Shown piece after piece: positions 17,285 to 26,168 of a stretch of DNA of 64,000 nucleotides. Source of the DNA: Acidaminobacter sp. (GTDB lineage Bacteria; Bacillota; Clostridia; Peptostreptococcales; Acidaminobacteraceae); the NCBI RefSeq assembly GCF_030247605.1, contig NZ_JAOTSB010000007.1:1-64000 (forward strand), in the 5' to 3' direction. Position 1 is the stretch's first letter. Every line of letters starts with the position of its first letter. Under the pieces are notes generated by a model that worked only from the letters and a program-made list of their open reading frames with translations, searched no databases and was not told where the DNA came from. Both the position numbers and the translations under genes were made by a program.

Positions 17285-18319
17285 TTATTGCAGATATGCC
17301 TCTTCCATGGCATCAAAAATGGCTGTCCGTGCGGCATTGACGCGTTCAGACTGCTTGTAGCCTTCTTCACGGGCGACTTGCTTGAAGGCCTCAAAAGCAT
17401 TATAAATTGGACTTTCCGAATCAAAGGCATGGGATTCATAAAATGTGATGCGTTCTTCACTCATAGCATTTGTATCATAGGCGTAGACGGGTGTATTATT
17501 ACCGCCGTAAACCAATGCGTTCATCATCATGATAAAATACTGCTGCAATCTTTGATGAGCATCTTCGAGCTCAAGGGATAATGTTTCTTTTTGAACGCGG
17601 AAGAACAGTGATTCCGCCGCAGTAACTCTTTCCCACATTTCATCAAGTGGGATCACCATGGCTGCGTCGCTGAAAGTTTTAGCGGATAACTCTCTCGCCA
17701 TGACTTTAAGATACTCAGAATACCATTCACTGACTTGTGTCTGATACGCCAAATATTTGTTGTAGTCGACAACCAGATAATACATCCCTTCTTGGGTTTC
17801 TATGGTGTAAAAGGCATTCTTGTACCCCTGGATCTCTTCTGTTAATGCTGCGTCACCAATGCTTTGAGGATCATCCATAAGTTTGGTCAAGTCGGCTTTG
17901 GCAAAAATTTTATTCTCATAAAGCTTTGCCGCGAGCCCATCACTCACTCCGCCATAGCGCTCATCTTGTTCCAGGGCCTTAATCTGGGCCGTCTCAAACA
18001 AACTGAGAAGCCGCTCTGTGAATTCCGGTGAAAGCGACTCAATCTGGTCCTTCAGGATTACAGCAAGCTCATTCATCCCTTCTATGCCTGGGTTCTCGGC
18101 AATAGATTGCTTAAAGGCGTCAAGAATTTGCTGCTGCTCTGCCTCACTTGACCCGGCAGGTATTTCATTGGATGGCGTCTCAACCTCACCAGGCGGCGTC
18201 TGATCCACGGGCGGCGCCTCAGTGTTTGTTCCGCACGCCGTCAGCGCAGCTGCCGAAAGCACTGCCACTGCTAGGACAGAGACCGTTTTTAGATCAAGGT
18301 ATTTTTTAAATTTCAACAT
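17285..18319 (-). CDS. Predicted lipoprotein of unknown function
   Basis: A 344-residue exported protein. The N terminus is a signal peptide ending in the lipobox LTAC (Cys29), followed by a Pro/Glu/Thr-rich linker of about 30 residues. The rest is predicted to be mostly helical, acidic and without repeats. I recognise no domain. GGAGG precedes the ATG by 7 nt. It has its own short flanks and no evident operon partner. An anchored helical extracytoplasmic protein is all that can be said. Confidence 0.75.
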   Translation of the reverse strand: MLKFKKYLDLKTVSVLAVAVLSAAALTACGTNTEAPPVDQTPPGEVETPSNEIPAGSSEAEQQQILDAFKQSIAENPGIEGMNELAVILKDQIESLSPEFTERLLSLFETAQIKALEQDERYGGVSDGLAAKLYENKIFAKADLTKLMDDPQSIGDAALTEEIQGYKNAFYTIETQEGMYYLVVDYNKYLAYQTQVSEWYSEYLKVMARELSAKTFSDAAMVIPLDEMWERVTAAESLFFRVQKETLSLELEDAHQRLQQYFIMMMNALVYGGNNTPVYAYDTNAMSEERITFYESHAFDSESPIYNAFEAFKQVAREEGYKQSERVNAARTAIFDAMEEAYLQ

Positions 18320-18399
18320 AGTAAAGCCTCCTTATGACCAAAGTTTACCATGAGAATCTTAAGCAGACCTTGATCTTAGATTACAAAACAGCGCCAAAA

Positions 18400-19053
18400 T
18401 TACTCATCTTCATCTTCATCTAAATTGAAATCATAATCACTCATTTCAGCGACCTTTGCCTCAATCTCTTCTTCTGTATAGCCAAGGACTGTCATTTTTC
18501 TTAAGCAGAGTGCCACAAACTCATCTAAACCAAGGCGCTCTACGAAGCTTCTGGTTTTTTCGTAAACCTTTAATCCCAGCCATTCCTTCCACGGCATGAT
18601 TTCGAGTCCAAAAGGCTCGTCAGTGCCTTCTTCAATGCCAAAGACATCAAATGGATAGCGGCCGACATATTCGCTGGTCAACTGCGCCAGGAACAGGTAT
18701 ACCGGCGGCTCGACCGCCTCAGGTTCCAGGGTCATTAAGTGCTGATAGACTAGTCGAAGCTGGTCTACTCCCTTGTCCGGCTCTTTAAAAGTGCCATAAA
18801 GCTTTTTCTCCACAGCCCTGAAATCAATTGCTTTTACGCAAGCTTGAAAAGTCTCCGGCACTTGATACGCCGTCGTTAAATCTGTCTCTGCTTCTTCAGT
18901 TTCCGATTCCGAGAAAATACCTCTGTCAGCTGCAACGGCTTTAGCGGCTTCCAAGGCCTCCTCCGTATAATCTGCATATTGGATCCAGATCACCTCGCGG
19001 AGTTGATCATCTGTCATTTTTTCCATCCGTGCCAAAAAAGGATTTTGCGCCAT
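18400..19053 (-). CDS. Conserved-looking acidic cytoplasmic protein, unknown function
   Basis: A soluble protein of 217 aa with an acidic tail (NLDEDEDE). The first 45 residues form a short helical unit (DDQLREVIWIQYADYTEEALEAAKAVAADRG) of a kind seen at the start of several Firmicute hypothetical proteins. No catalytic motif is seen. The start is well supported by GGGAGG 9 nt upstream. It sits between the lipoprotein gene and the symporter terminator and is likely monocistronic. Confidence 0.7.
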   Translation of the reverse strand: MAQNPFLARMEKMTDDQLREVIWIQYADYTEEALEAAKAVAADRGIFSESETEEAETDLTTAYQVPETFQACVKAIDFRAVEKKLYGTFKEPDKGVDQLRLVYQHLMTLEPEAVEPPVYLFLAQLTSEYVGRYPFDVFGIEEGTDEPFGLEIMPWKEWLGLKVYEKTRSFVERLGLDEFVALCLRKMTVLGYTEEEIEAKVAEMSDYDFNLDEDEDE

Positions 19054-19176
19054 TGCTAAAACCTCCCGAAATTTTTTGAAACCTTTCTTCTATTATAAAC
19101 TATGCTGGAGTGTCCAGCAAATTCAAAACTAAAACATATTTATCGAGCAAGTGCCCATACCGGACGTACCCATAAG

Positions 19177-19205
19177 AAAAAGGGGTCCAATGTCGGACCC
19201 CTTTT
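19177..19205 (-). terminator. Terminator of the AGCS symporter gene
   Basis: GGGGTCC (19182-19188) and GGACCCC (19195-19201) with flanking A and T runs form a strong stem directly after the symporter stop codon. Confidence 0.85.
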
Positions 19206-19238
19206 GCGGGATGATACGGTTTACTACTGTCAGAGTAT

Positions 19239-20711
19239 TTACTTCGCTCTTTTAAGTGCTTTTCTCTTATTGATGGCATCCCAAACTTCTGCATTTTTGA
19301 TACCAAGTTTCTTTGGATCAAAGGTAGGCTTTACAATACCAGCTTTGAGCTGATCTTCGTAGTCCTTGAGAACGAGAAGTCCAGGCTTGGTCAGGATGAT
19401 AATGCCGATGATATTGAGCCATGCCATCATACCGACCGCGATGTCACCAAGACCCCATGCAAGGTCTGCAGTACGGATCGTGCCATAGAATGTCATGAAG
19501 AGGAAAATGATCATAGCGCCGTGGAAAACGGTCTTCTGATTCATTTTGGAGCCTCTGAACAAATAGGCAATTGCAGATTCTGAGTAGTAATAGTAAGCCA
19601 TCAAAGTTGTGAAAACGAAGAAGAACAATGCAATGGCTACGAAACCGGACCCGAATCCTGGAATCAGAGTATCAACTGCCATTTGCGTGTACGCAGGACC
19701 ATATTGTACGCCCGGAATGTTCTCAACAATAAATGTTCCATCCGGTCTGACCGTGTTGTACATGCCAGTGATCAGAATCATAAATGCAGTCGCGGAACAA
19801 ACGAAGAGTGTGTCGACATAGACAGAGAATGCCTGAACGAGGCCTTGCTCCGCAGGGTGATCAACTTCAGACGCCGCAGCAGCCATAGGACCAGTGCCCT
19901 GACCGGCTTCGTTGGAGTAAACGCCGCGCTTGACGCCCCACATGATTGCAGTACCGAGAATAGATCCGAACGCAGCATCCATACCGAAAGCTGAGCGGAA
20001 GATAAGAGCAATAACGCCAGGAAGCTGGCCAATATTAACAACGATAATAATAAGAGCGATAATGATGTAGCCGATCGCCATAAAAGGAACGATCAATTCA
20101 GCAGTTTTACCAATCCGCTTGACGCCACCGAAGATGATAAGCGCAAGAACCGCAACGAGACCAGCACCTGTTACAGCTGGCGGAATTGCAAACGCCTTGG
20201 TCAGAGCTGTTGCGATACTGTTGGATTGAACGCCTGGGAGGAAAAGGCCGCAAGAAACAACGACAGCTACAGCAAAGACCATACCATACCATTTAGCATT
20301 GAGACCTTTTTCAAAATAGTATGCAGGGCCGCCGCGATATTCGCCGTTGACTTCTTCTTTCCAAACTTGTGCTAATGCCGCTTCGATAAAAGCTGAGCCG
20401 GCGCCGAGGAATGCGATTGCCCACATCCAGAATACTGCGCCAGGACCGCCCATTGCGATTGCAGTTGCAACACCAGCGATGTTACCAGTGCCTACGCGGC
20501 CGCCGAGTGCCATTGCGAAGCTCTGGAAGGAAGAAACGCCTGTTTCGGACGCTTCATTGCCAATAAGCAGCTTGACCATACGTTTTACGTGTCGAACTTG
20601 AGGAAATCTCATGAGAACTGAAAAATAGACACCTGCGCCGAGGCAAAGATAAACGAGTGCGTTGGACCAGATTATACCATTCGCCGCATTGACTAAAGCC
20701 ATTAAATCCAA
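19239..20711 (-). CDS. Alanine/glycine:cation symporter (AGCS family)
   Basis: Membrane transporter with 10-11 hydrophobic segments that imports small neutral amino acids with Na+ or H+. Family signatures are clear: MALGGRVGTGNIAGVATAIAMGGPGAVFWMW near the N terminus, GGPAYYFEKGL, and MWGVKRGVYSNEAGQGTGPMAAA in the middle. The open frame extends 17 codons further upstream, but GGAGG lies 7 nt before the TTG at 20711 and this TTG (or the ATG at 20702) is the likely start. It is flanked by a promoter (20781-20809) and a terminator, so it is a single-gene unit. Specific substrate cannot be told. Confidence 0.93.
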   Translation of the reverse strand: MDLMALVNAANGIIWSNALVYLCLGAGVYFSVLMRFPQVRHVKRMVKLLIGNEASETGVSSFQSFAMALGGRVGTGNIAGVATAIAMGGPGAVFWMWAIAFLGAGSAFIEAALAQVWKEEVNGEYRGGPAYYFEKGLNAKWYGMVFAVAVVVSCGLFLPGVQSNSIATALTKAFAIPPAVTGAGLVAVLALIIFGGVKRIGKTAELIVPFMAIGYIIIALIIIVVNIGQLPGVIALIFRSAFGMDAAFGSILGTAIMWGVKRGVYSNEAGQGTGPMAAAASEVDHPAEQGLVQAFSVYVDTLFVCSATAFMILITGMYNTVRPDGTFIVENIPGVQYGPAYTQMAVDTLIPGFGSGFVAIALFFFVFTTLMAYYYYSESAIAYLFRGSKMNQKTVFHGAMIIFLFMTFYGTIRTADLAWGLGDIAVGMMAWLNIIGIIILTKPGLLVLKDYEDQLKAGIVKPTFDPKKLGIKNAEVWDAINKRKALKRAK

Positions 20712-20743
20712 ATAAATTCCTCCTTCAGTTTGACAGTTTGTCT

Positions 20744-20773
20744 GGTTTAGTTCATCCCGCAATTCACTAAACC
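20744..20773 (-). promoter_or_regulatory. 5' leader hairpin of the AGCS symporter mRNA
   Basis: GGTTTAGT (20744-20751) and ACTAAACC (20766-20773) form a perfect 8-bp inverted repeat right at the predicted 5' end of the transcript. It may stabilise the mRNA or act as an operator. Confidence 0.45.
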
Positions 20774-20780
20774 TGTTATC

Positions 20781-20809
20781 ATGTTATCAAAGCCGTGAAA
20801 CTGTGTCAA
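20781..20809 (-). promoter_or_regulatory. Promoter of the AGCS symporter gene
   Basis: The minus strand has TTGACA (20809-20804), a 17-bp spacer and TAACAT (20786-20781). Transcription would start near 20774. Confidence 0.6.
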
Positions 20810-21190
20810 TTCAAAGGATTCATCTATCTGAAAATTCACGGAGGATTTCCTCATGTTTTTTAAGTTTTTATGCGTTTTTTTGAAGTTTTTTAAATTTAAA
20901 AAGTCTTCATCTTGTAATTAATTCATAATTTTTTAATCATTCTAATAATTTGGTTGACCAAGGTGTTTTTTTATTATTTGTTCCTTTTTTTAGTTTAACC
21001 AATTTGTAACCAATAATATTTTAGTCCCAAAACAATTATTTCGCTTTTACAATATATTCTTTCATTTGTTCACCTTGTTATACAATTTGCACCGTTACAA
21101 TAATTTAATAATTTCGACAAAATTATTGATCTTAGTTAAAGAAATCACACTATATCAGCTCCAACAAGCCAATTATAACATTCGCAAGCC
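20810..21190. other. AT-rich intergenic stretch
   Basis: About 380 bp of strongly AT-rich DNA with many T and A runs lie between the symporter promoter and the Nudix gene. I see no long open frame, RNA class or good repeat. One mini-ORF with a ribosome-binding site (20853-20921, plus) is listed separately. The region could be a curved or protein-binding spacer. Confidence 0.5.
20853..20921 (+). CDS. Possible 22-residue Phe/Lys-rich peptide (doubtful)
   Basis: ATG at 20853 follows a GGAGG by about 8 nt and opens 22 codons rich in Phe and Lys (begins MFFKFLCVFLKFFK). The site sits in an AT-rich stretch where such codons arise by chance. The GAGGA-TT-TCCTC palindrome (20841-20852) would hide the ribosome-binding site. 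An amphipathic membrane peptide is conceivable; I consider coincidence more likely. Confidence 0.15.
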   Translation: MFFKFLCVFLKFFKFKKSSSCN

Positions 21191-21622
21191 CTAATCCCCA
21201 ATCTTCCACAGCGCAGCTTCTTTATGAAGACCCGGAATTACTTTTTTTGTACCAATGCAGTCAAAACTAACCCATTCTGAATCAAGATGCTCATCACTTA
21301 ACAGCACTTTCATGTCCTCACTCTCCAAGACACATAAAAAGGTGATCCCAACTACCTGTGTATCAATATCCCGCCTTGCGTCAAACACATTCAAAGGCCT
21401 GAGAACACTGATCTTAAGTCCGGTTTCTTCAAAGACTTCCCTCTTGACCGCGTCCTCATAACACTCACCTAAGTTCATCCGACCACCAGGGAGCTCCCAG
21501 AAGCCATATTCCCCCTTACTCGGGCGGCTTCTCAACAGAAGGAGAATTTTACCCTGATGAAAAATTGCCGCTCTAAGCGCAATGCCAAAACCTACCTCAT
21601 TTTGAGTCTGTGCTTCGTTCAT
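21191..21622 (-). CDS. Nudix hydrolase
   Basis: A 143-aa hydrolase of nucleoside-diphosphate-linked compounds. The Nudix box is intact at about residues 42-64: GGRMNLGECYEDAVKREVFEETGL, giving the G-x5-E-x7-REVxEExGx pattern. It is preceded by the usual strand with FWELPGG. GAGG lies 5 nt before the ATG. It starts 20 nt after msrB on the same strand, so both may be co-expressed; this could hint at cleaning of oxidised nucleotides, but the substrate is unknown. Confidence 0.88.
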   Translation of the reverse strand: MNEAQTQNEVGFGIALRAAIFHQGKILLLLRSRPSKGEYGFWELPGGRMNLGECYEDAVKREVFEETGLKISVLRPLNVFDARRDIDTQVVGITFLCVLESEDMKVLLSDEHLDSEWVSFDCIGTKKVIPGLHKEAALWKIGD

Positions 21623-21642
21623 AACGACCTCCTACTATCTGT

Positions 21643-22104
21643 TTATTTTTTATCAAATAGGGATTTGTACTGGCCATACCCTTCCTGTAGCAACTGATCA
21701 GAGGCTATGAACCTGAGTGACGCGGAATTGATGCAGTATCTGGTACCCAGCGGCGGCGGCCCATCATTGAAGACGTGGCCAAGATGAGAATCTGCATGTT
21801 TGCTCCTTACTTCAGTCCTTATCATGAAATGCGAACGGTCTGTTTTTTCAATGACATTTTCCGCTTCCAAGGGTTTTGTAAAACTAGGCCATCCGCAGCT
21901 GGAGTCAAATTTGTCCAAAGAACTGAACAGTGCCTCGCCTGACACTATATCTACATAGATCCCCTCTTCGAAAAAATTCCAAAACGCGTTGTTGAAAGGG
22001 CTTTCCGTTCCGTTTTTCTGGGTGATTTGAAAGACATGGGGATCCAAAGTCTGCTTCTTTTTTTCTAGTTGGACCGGATCAAAGGTAATTTCATTTTTAT
22101 TCAT
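21643..22104 (-). CDS. msrB: Peptide methionine-(R)-S-oxide reductase MsrB
   Basis: Repairs methionine-R-sulfoxide in proteins. Motifs include [54 protein letters not shown], with the catalytic cysteine in RYCINS and a possible resolving Cys in SSCGW. The CxxC pairs that bind zinc in many MsrB proteins are absent, so this is the zinc-free type. Length 153 aa, normal. It is transcribed away from the free-methionine-sulfoxide reductase gene that starts about 190 bp to the right, and is followed by a Nudix hydrolase. Confidence 0.93.
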   Translation of the reverse strand: MNKNEITFDPVQLEKKKQTLDPHVFQITQKNGTESPFNNAFWNFFEEGIYVDIVSGEALFSSLDKFDSSCGWPSFTKPLEAENVIEKTDRSHFMIRTEVRSKHADSHLGHVFNDGPPPLGTRYCINSASLRFIASDQLLQEGYGQYKSLFDKK

Positions 22105-22296
22105 GGTCTCTCCACTCCTTTGAGTCTGTTTTGTAATTCGGAAAGCGCCTCACTTAATGACATAATATTCTGAATTAGATTGGTTTAGTATATGCCCCAA
22201 ATTGTACATTCAAAATCATATATAACTATTCTCAAAATGAACATTCCAAACAAAAATGCTATACTGAAATCAGACTTAGGCTATGGAGGGATCCCA

Positions 22297-22803
22297 TTGA
22301 AACCGCTTGAAAGCATTGAATTTCAAACAAAGAAACAAATGTACGACTTTATGGCCGTGCGGCTTAAGGCCTATCTGGATGAAGCGCCGGACTGGTGCTC
22401 AGCTCTGGGAAACGCTTCTGCACTTTTCAACGCCCTTCTCAAAAATATCAACTGGGCTGGGTTTTATCTTATGAAAAACCAGGAATTGATCCTCGGGCCA
22501 TTTCAGGGTAAGCCTGCCTGTGTCCGGATTGAAATGGGCAAAGGCGTCTGCGGCACTGCGGCACTGCAGCAGACAACACAACTGGTGCCTGACGTGCATG
22601 CATTTGATGGTCACATTGCCTGTGACAGCGCTTCCAACTCAGAGCTGGTCGTTCCAATCATATTGAACAGCAGTACGGTTGCCGTCATAGATCTCGACAG
22701 CCCGCTCATTAATCGTTTTGACGAAGAGGATGCGCTCGGTTTTGAAAAAATCGCGAAGCTCCTATCCAGTCAGCTCGACTGGCAAACAGTGTTGAATCGC
22801 TGA
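22297..22803 (+). CDS. msrC: GAF-domain free methionine-(R)-sulfoxide reductase (fRMsr)
   Basis: A single GAF domain (168 aa) that reduces free Met-R-sulfoxide. The family cysteines are visible in ACVRI, KGVCGTAA and HIACDSASNSELVVP; the fold segment INWAGFYL is also typical. An open frame begins at 22192, but the extra 35 residues are not family-like. GGAGGG lies 6 nt before the TTG at 22297, which I take as start. It is divergent from msrB, giving a locus for both protein-bound and free substrates. The asparaginase gene follows 24 nt later and is probably in the same transcript. Confidence 0.88.
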   Translation: MKPLESIEFQTKKQMYDFMAVRLKAYLDEAPDWCSALGNASALFNALLKNINWAGFYLMKNQELILGPFQGKPACVRIEMGKGVCGTAALQQTTQLVPDVHAFDGHIACDSASNSELVVPIILNSSTVAVIDLDSPLINRFDEEDALGFEKIAKLLSSQLDWQTVLNR

Positions 22804-22827
22804 TTCATTAAACGGGGAGGAAAAATC

Positions 22828-23883
22828 ATGTCTGAACCATTAGTCAACGTGATCCGCGGTGGACGCGTCGAGTCCATTCACCGCGGCGACTGGGTCCTGG
22901 TGGATGTTTCGGGCCGTATACTGGCCCATAAGGGCGATCCAATGAAGCGGACGTTCTGGAGATCATCGGCTAAACCTTTTCAAGCCCTGCCAACCCTTGA
23001 GGCGGGAGCTGCAGAAAAATTTTCCATGACCACTGAAGAAATATCTCTGCTATGCGCCAGCCACAACGGTGAACCGCGCCACGTCGAAACCGCGCTGGGG
23101 TTGCTGCACAAAATGGGGCTGGACGAATCCGCTCTTGACTGCGGTACTGCCCAACCTATGCTTCTCGAAGCGGCTTTTGAAACAATTGGCCGCGGGGAAT
23201 CCTTCACTCAGCTGCAAAACCCATGTTCCGGCAAACACAGCGGCATGCTGGCGCTTTGCCTCTTGAATGGCTGGCCGCTGGAAAACTACATCATGAGGGA
23301 TCACCCTGTACAGAAGGAAATGCTGAAATCCATAGCCCATGCCGTCTCAATGGAGGAAAAGGACATAGGCATAGCCATTGACGGCTGCGGCGTCCCTGTT
23401 TTTGAACTGCCGCTGTACAACATGGCACTGGCTTATGCCCGCCTCAGCCTGCCGGAGGCCTTCTTCGAAGGTGCCGGGTTGAGTGCCGCGAAAACTGTCG
23501 CACACGCCATGACAACCGCACCATTCTTTGTCGCAGGCACCAAGCGTCTGGATACAAATCTCATGGAAGCCACCCAAGGCCGCATTCTCGCCAAACTCGG
23601 CGCTGAATCCGTCTATTGTGTCAGCCTCATGACAAAAGGCGTTGCTTTAGTCCTAAAAATTGAAGACGGTTCCTACAGAGCTATTGATCCCGTTGTTATT
23701 GATTTGCTGTCGCGCATGGGCGAACTTTCGGAATCTGAACTGGAGGCGCTCTCCTATCACCGTAAACCATTGCTGCGCAACCAAAGAAAAGAAATCATTG
23801 GTCATTTGGAGTGCGTTGACCCAGAAGTGAATTTTGACTTTGACGCCACTTGGTCACCTAATGTCGACAAGGTCATGCTGTAG
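22828..23883 (+). CDS. Asparaginase, type II-like family (PF06089)
   Basis: A 351-residue member of the Rhizobium-type asparaginase family, unrelated to E. coli AnsA/AnsB. Typical stretches are VIRGGRVESIHRGDWVLVD, FWRSSAKPFQALP, SLLCASHNGEPRH and LQNPCSGKHSGMLALC. It would hydrolyse asparagine to aspartate and ammonia in the cytosol; no signal peptide is present. GGAGG is 7 nt before the ATG. It follows the fRMsr gene and ends at a bidirectional terminator. Confidence 0.88.
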   Translation: MSEPLVNVIRGGRVESIHRGDWVLVDVSGRILAHKGDPMKRTFWRSSAKPFQALPTLEAGAAEKFSMTTEEISLLCASHNGEPRHVETALGLLHKMGLDESALDCGTAQPMLLEAAFETIGRGESFTQLQNPCSGKHSGMLALCLLNGWPLENYIMRDHPVQKEMLKSIAHAVSMEEKDIGIAIDGCGVPVFELPLYNMALAYARLSLPEAFFEGAGLSAAKTVAHAMTTAPFFVAGTKRLDTNLMEATQGRILAKLGAESVYCVSLMTKGVALVLKIEDGSYRAIDPVVIDLLSRMGELSESELEALSYHRKPLLRNQRKEIIGHLECVDPEVNFDFDATWSPNVDKVML

Positions 23884-23923
23884 ACACAGATTGCTCTAAA
23901 GACACTGCTGCAAATAAACAACG

Positions 23924-23995
23924 AAAGACCGCCCCCGGAAGCGGACTGCAGATCGCACATTCTGCAGTCACACTTTCGAGGTGCGGTCTTTTTTA
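23924..23995. terminator. Bidirectional terminator between asparaginase and hutD-like genes
   Basis: AAAGACCGC (23924-23932) pairs with GCGGTCTTT (23983-23991); an inner GGACTGCAG/CTGCAGTC stem strengthens it. T and A runs are on both sides of the convergent genes. Confidence 0.82.
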
Positions 23996-24661
23996 AGTTT
24001 CCATATAAAGAAGCAGCAGGGTGATGTCTTCATCCAGCGATAACCGGACTTCTTTCAGCGCTTTTACCGGGCCGCTGAGCCTGAGGTAATCCCCCTGGTT
24101 TAAAAGGACATTGCGGGAATCAAAACCAACTTGCAGCGCTGCCTCTTCACCAGCTTGGGCTTTGTCAGCGACGGATGTGCCTTCAGGCCAATAGACCGCA
24201 AGATGCCCCAGGTTTTCAGGGCGGCGGTCAGACAGCCACTTCTCGATCAATTTCGGATCTGCTTGCGGACCTATTGACAATGCCAACATATTCCCAACCA
24301 AACCCTTGCGCAGCATCAAATTGAAGTCGCGGGCCTCACCAACGGATTTGGTTGGCATCCCCCCGTCAAAGCTGTGTATTTCAAGTGGCTGGAGTTCAAG
24401 TCTTTCAAGTTCCTCCGGGCCTGTCTCCTGACCATGTTCCAGCACGACCGGTCCGCTCAGCATGGTGATCCAGCGCTGATAGTCAGGCAGCGCTGTAAAC
24501 TGTGAGGGACTTTCTTCAATGGTGGCGCTGCTGACCCTGAAAAGAAAATCGCGGGACCCATAAGTTGAGCCCTCGGGAAAAATATCGATTTGGGTGGTAG
24601 TTCCACCCGACCATCGACTTGCTGTCATCTGCTGTTTTTTGATCAATAAGGTTTGAATCAT
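23993..24661 (-). CDS. HutD/Ves family cupin protein
   Basis: A 222-aa double-stranded beta-helix protein of the HutD (PF05962) family. Recognisable stretches are ASRWSGGTTTQIDIFPEGSTY, FRVSSATIEESPSQFTALPDYQRWITMLSG and FDGGMPTKSVGEARDFNLMLRKG. HutD is linked to histidine utilisation in pseudomonads, but no hut gene is near, and its biochemical role is not settled. It follows the DUF1835 gene by 12 nt. The ribosome-binding site is weak. Confidence 0.8.
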   Translation of the reverse strand: MIQTLLIKKQQMTASRWSGGTTTQIDIFPEGSTYGSRDFLFRVSSATIEESPSQFTALPDYQRWITMLSGPVVLEHGQETGPEELERLELQPLEIHSFDGGMPTKSVGEARDFNLMLRKGLVGNMLALSIGPQADPKLIEKWLSDRRPENLGHLAVYWPEGTSVADKAQAGEEAALQVGFDSRNVLLNQGDYLRLSGPVKALKEVRLSLDEDITLLLLYMET

Positions 24662-24673
24662 AAATCAACGCCC

Positions 24674-25495
24674 CTAACGCTTCAGGTTTGTGCCGGTCAG
24701 TTTCAGCTTGATGCCGCTCAGATCCAGACAACTCGTATTGCCTTGAATGCGGATTGGCTTCGTCTGCTGCAGATGGAAAATCCTATACAAAGCATAACTC
24801 TCCGTCACCGGATACTCCGACTTTTCAAGAACGCGCCTCAGGACGTCCGTCAGCTTGACGGTTTTATGGTCAATGGCGCAGGAGATCCAGTGGTCAAAAT
24901 AGTCCTCATCCGCCTCAATGATCTCACCTTCGCTGAGAAACCTCAGCACACTCCGGGTTTCGACTAGGCGGTCCCAATCCAGCATCAGATCAACGAGTCT
25001 CTGATCTGTCATGGCTGTCCTCTGATCCAAAAGCAGGGTGAGCCAGAGCGGATCCAGCTGGGACAGAGCGCTTGGGATGTATTTTCCCCGGCGTGCATCC
25101 CGAGTCTCAATAGCCGAGACATCGACTTCATATAAGGAGACGTTTTCCCTGGAGAGTATGGACGCCACATAGCGAAGCGCAACCTGGTCGTTGACATTCA
25201 TGCCGTGCCAAAGAATAACCGAGGTTTCATTAGGAATAAAATATAGTTTTTCGTGGAATTTGACCATCTGCTCTTCATAGTCCAGATCGTCAAAACCTTC
25301 GTAAATCGTGGCATAGTAGCTGCTCATCCACTCGCGGCGATCCATATACCCCTGTATCGTATCCAGTGCGGTGACAGGTCCTACTGAAAAATCCTCTGTC
25401 AGACTCAGGATCTTGTCGCACTTGTTAGGCTGCAGCGCTTGTCTCAAACTGGCAGCGGCGGGCTCACTAAAAGTGATATGAATATTCATGCTCAT
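24674..25495 (-). CDS. DUF1835 domain protein
   Basis: A cytosolic protein (273 aa from the chosen start). The start, IHITFSEPAAASLRQAL, and ILWHGMNVNDQVALRYVASIL match the DUF1835 pattern; the C-terminal part looks like the companion DUF3658. No activity is known. The reading frame allows a start at 25522, but GGTGG lies just before the ATG at 25495. It is co-directional with and 12 nt upstream of the HutD-like gene. Confidence 0.75.
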   Translation of the reverse strand: MSMNIHITFSEPAAASLRQALQPNKCDKILSLTEDFSVGPVTALDTIQGYMDRREWMSSYYATIYEGFDDLDYEEQMVKFHEKLYFIPNETSVILWHGMNVNDQVALRYVASILSRENVSLYEVDVSAIETRDARRGKYIPSALSQLDPLWLTLLLDQRTAMTDQRLVDLMLDWDRLVETRSVLRFLSEGEIIEADEDYFDHWISCAIDHKTVKLTDVLRRVLEKSEYPVTESYALYRIFHLQQTKPIRIQGNTSCLDLSGIKLKLTGTNLKR

Positions 25496-25561
25496 CTGTC
25501 CACCCCGTTTCTGCGGCCGCATATCCCAATCTCATTCTGTCAACATTGTCGCGTAATTAGA

Positions 25562-26080
25562 TCACACACTCATATGAATTGTCACAAAATGAACTTTGTT
25601 GCCGGTCGCCTTAAGAAAATTTTTAAAATCCTCGCATGCCATATTGAGGGTCATGGTATTGACGTTGGGATGAAAATTCACATAACCTTCATTCATGATC
25701 TCCTCATCAATATAGACCACGACCACTTTATTGGCATCATTGATGAGGCCAAAGGGCGATACTGAACCCGGCTGCAGTCCCAGATACTTCTCCATGCGCT
25801 CCGGAGAGGCGAAGCTGAGCTTATCCAGACCAAAATGTTCAGAAAACCATTTCATATTCAAAGGCTTGTCCTGCTCCAGGACTATCAGATAGTGCTTTTT
25901 GCCCTTTTGATCCCTGACAAACAGATTTTTCGCCTTTGATCCACGAATGTGATCCCAGTGATCCTTAGCTTCCTCCACCGTAGCCACCGGCGGGTGGGAA
26001 AACACTTCATACTTGAGATCCATTGCGTCCAAGGCGTCAAATACCTTTTGAGCGCGATCTTCATCCGTCACTTTTATCAT
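25562..26080 (-). CDS. Prolyl-tRNA editing deacylase (YbaK/ProXp-ala family)
   Basis: A free-standing trans-editing domain of 172 aa that probably hydrolyses mischarged Ala-tRNA(Pro). Key stretches: YEVFSHPPVATVEEAKDHWDHIRGSKAKNLFVRD, KKHYLIVLEQDKP, and GSVSPFGLINDANKVVVVYID. These match ProXp-ala/PrdX rather than YbaK, which edits Cys-tRNA(Pro). ATG 26080 is used; an in-frame TTG sits one codon before. It is 66 nt upstream of the DUF1835 gene. Confidence 0.88.
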   Translation of the reverse strand: MIKVTDEDRAQKVFDALDAMDLKYEVFSHPPVATVEEAKDHWDHIRGSKAKNLFVRDQKGKKHYLIVLEQDKPLNMKWFSEHFGLDKLSFASPERMEKYLGLQPGSVSPFGLINDANKVVVVYIDEEIMNEGYVNFHPNVNTMTLNMACEDFKNFLKATGNKVHFVTIHMSV

Positions 26081-26168
26081 CAACCTTTCAGTTAAACTTT
26101 AAACCCGGTGCGTGTTTTAGCCGATGGTCATTTAACCCATCACCCTTCAACGCGCCAACCGCTTGATC

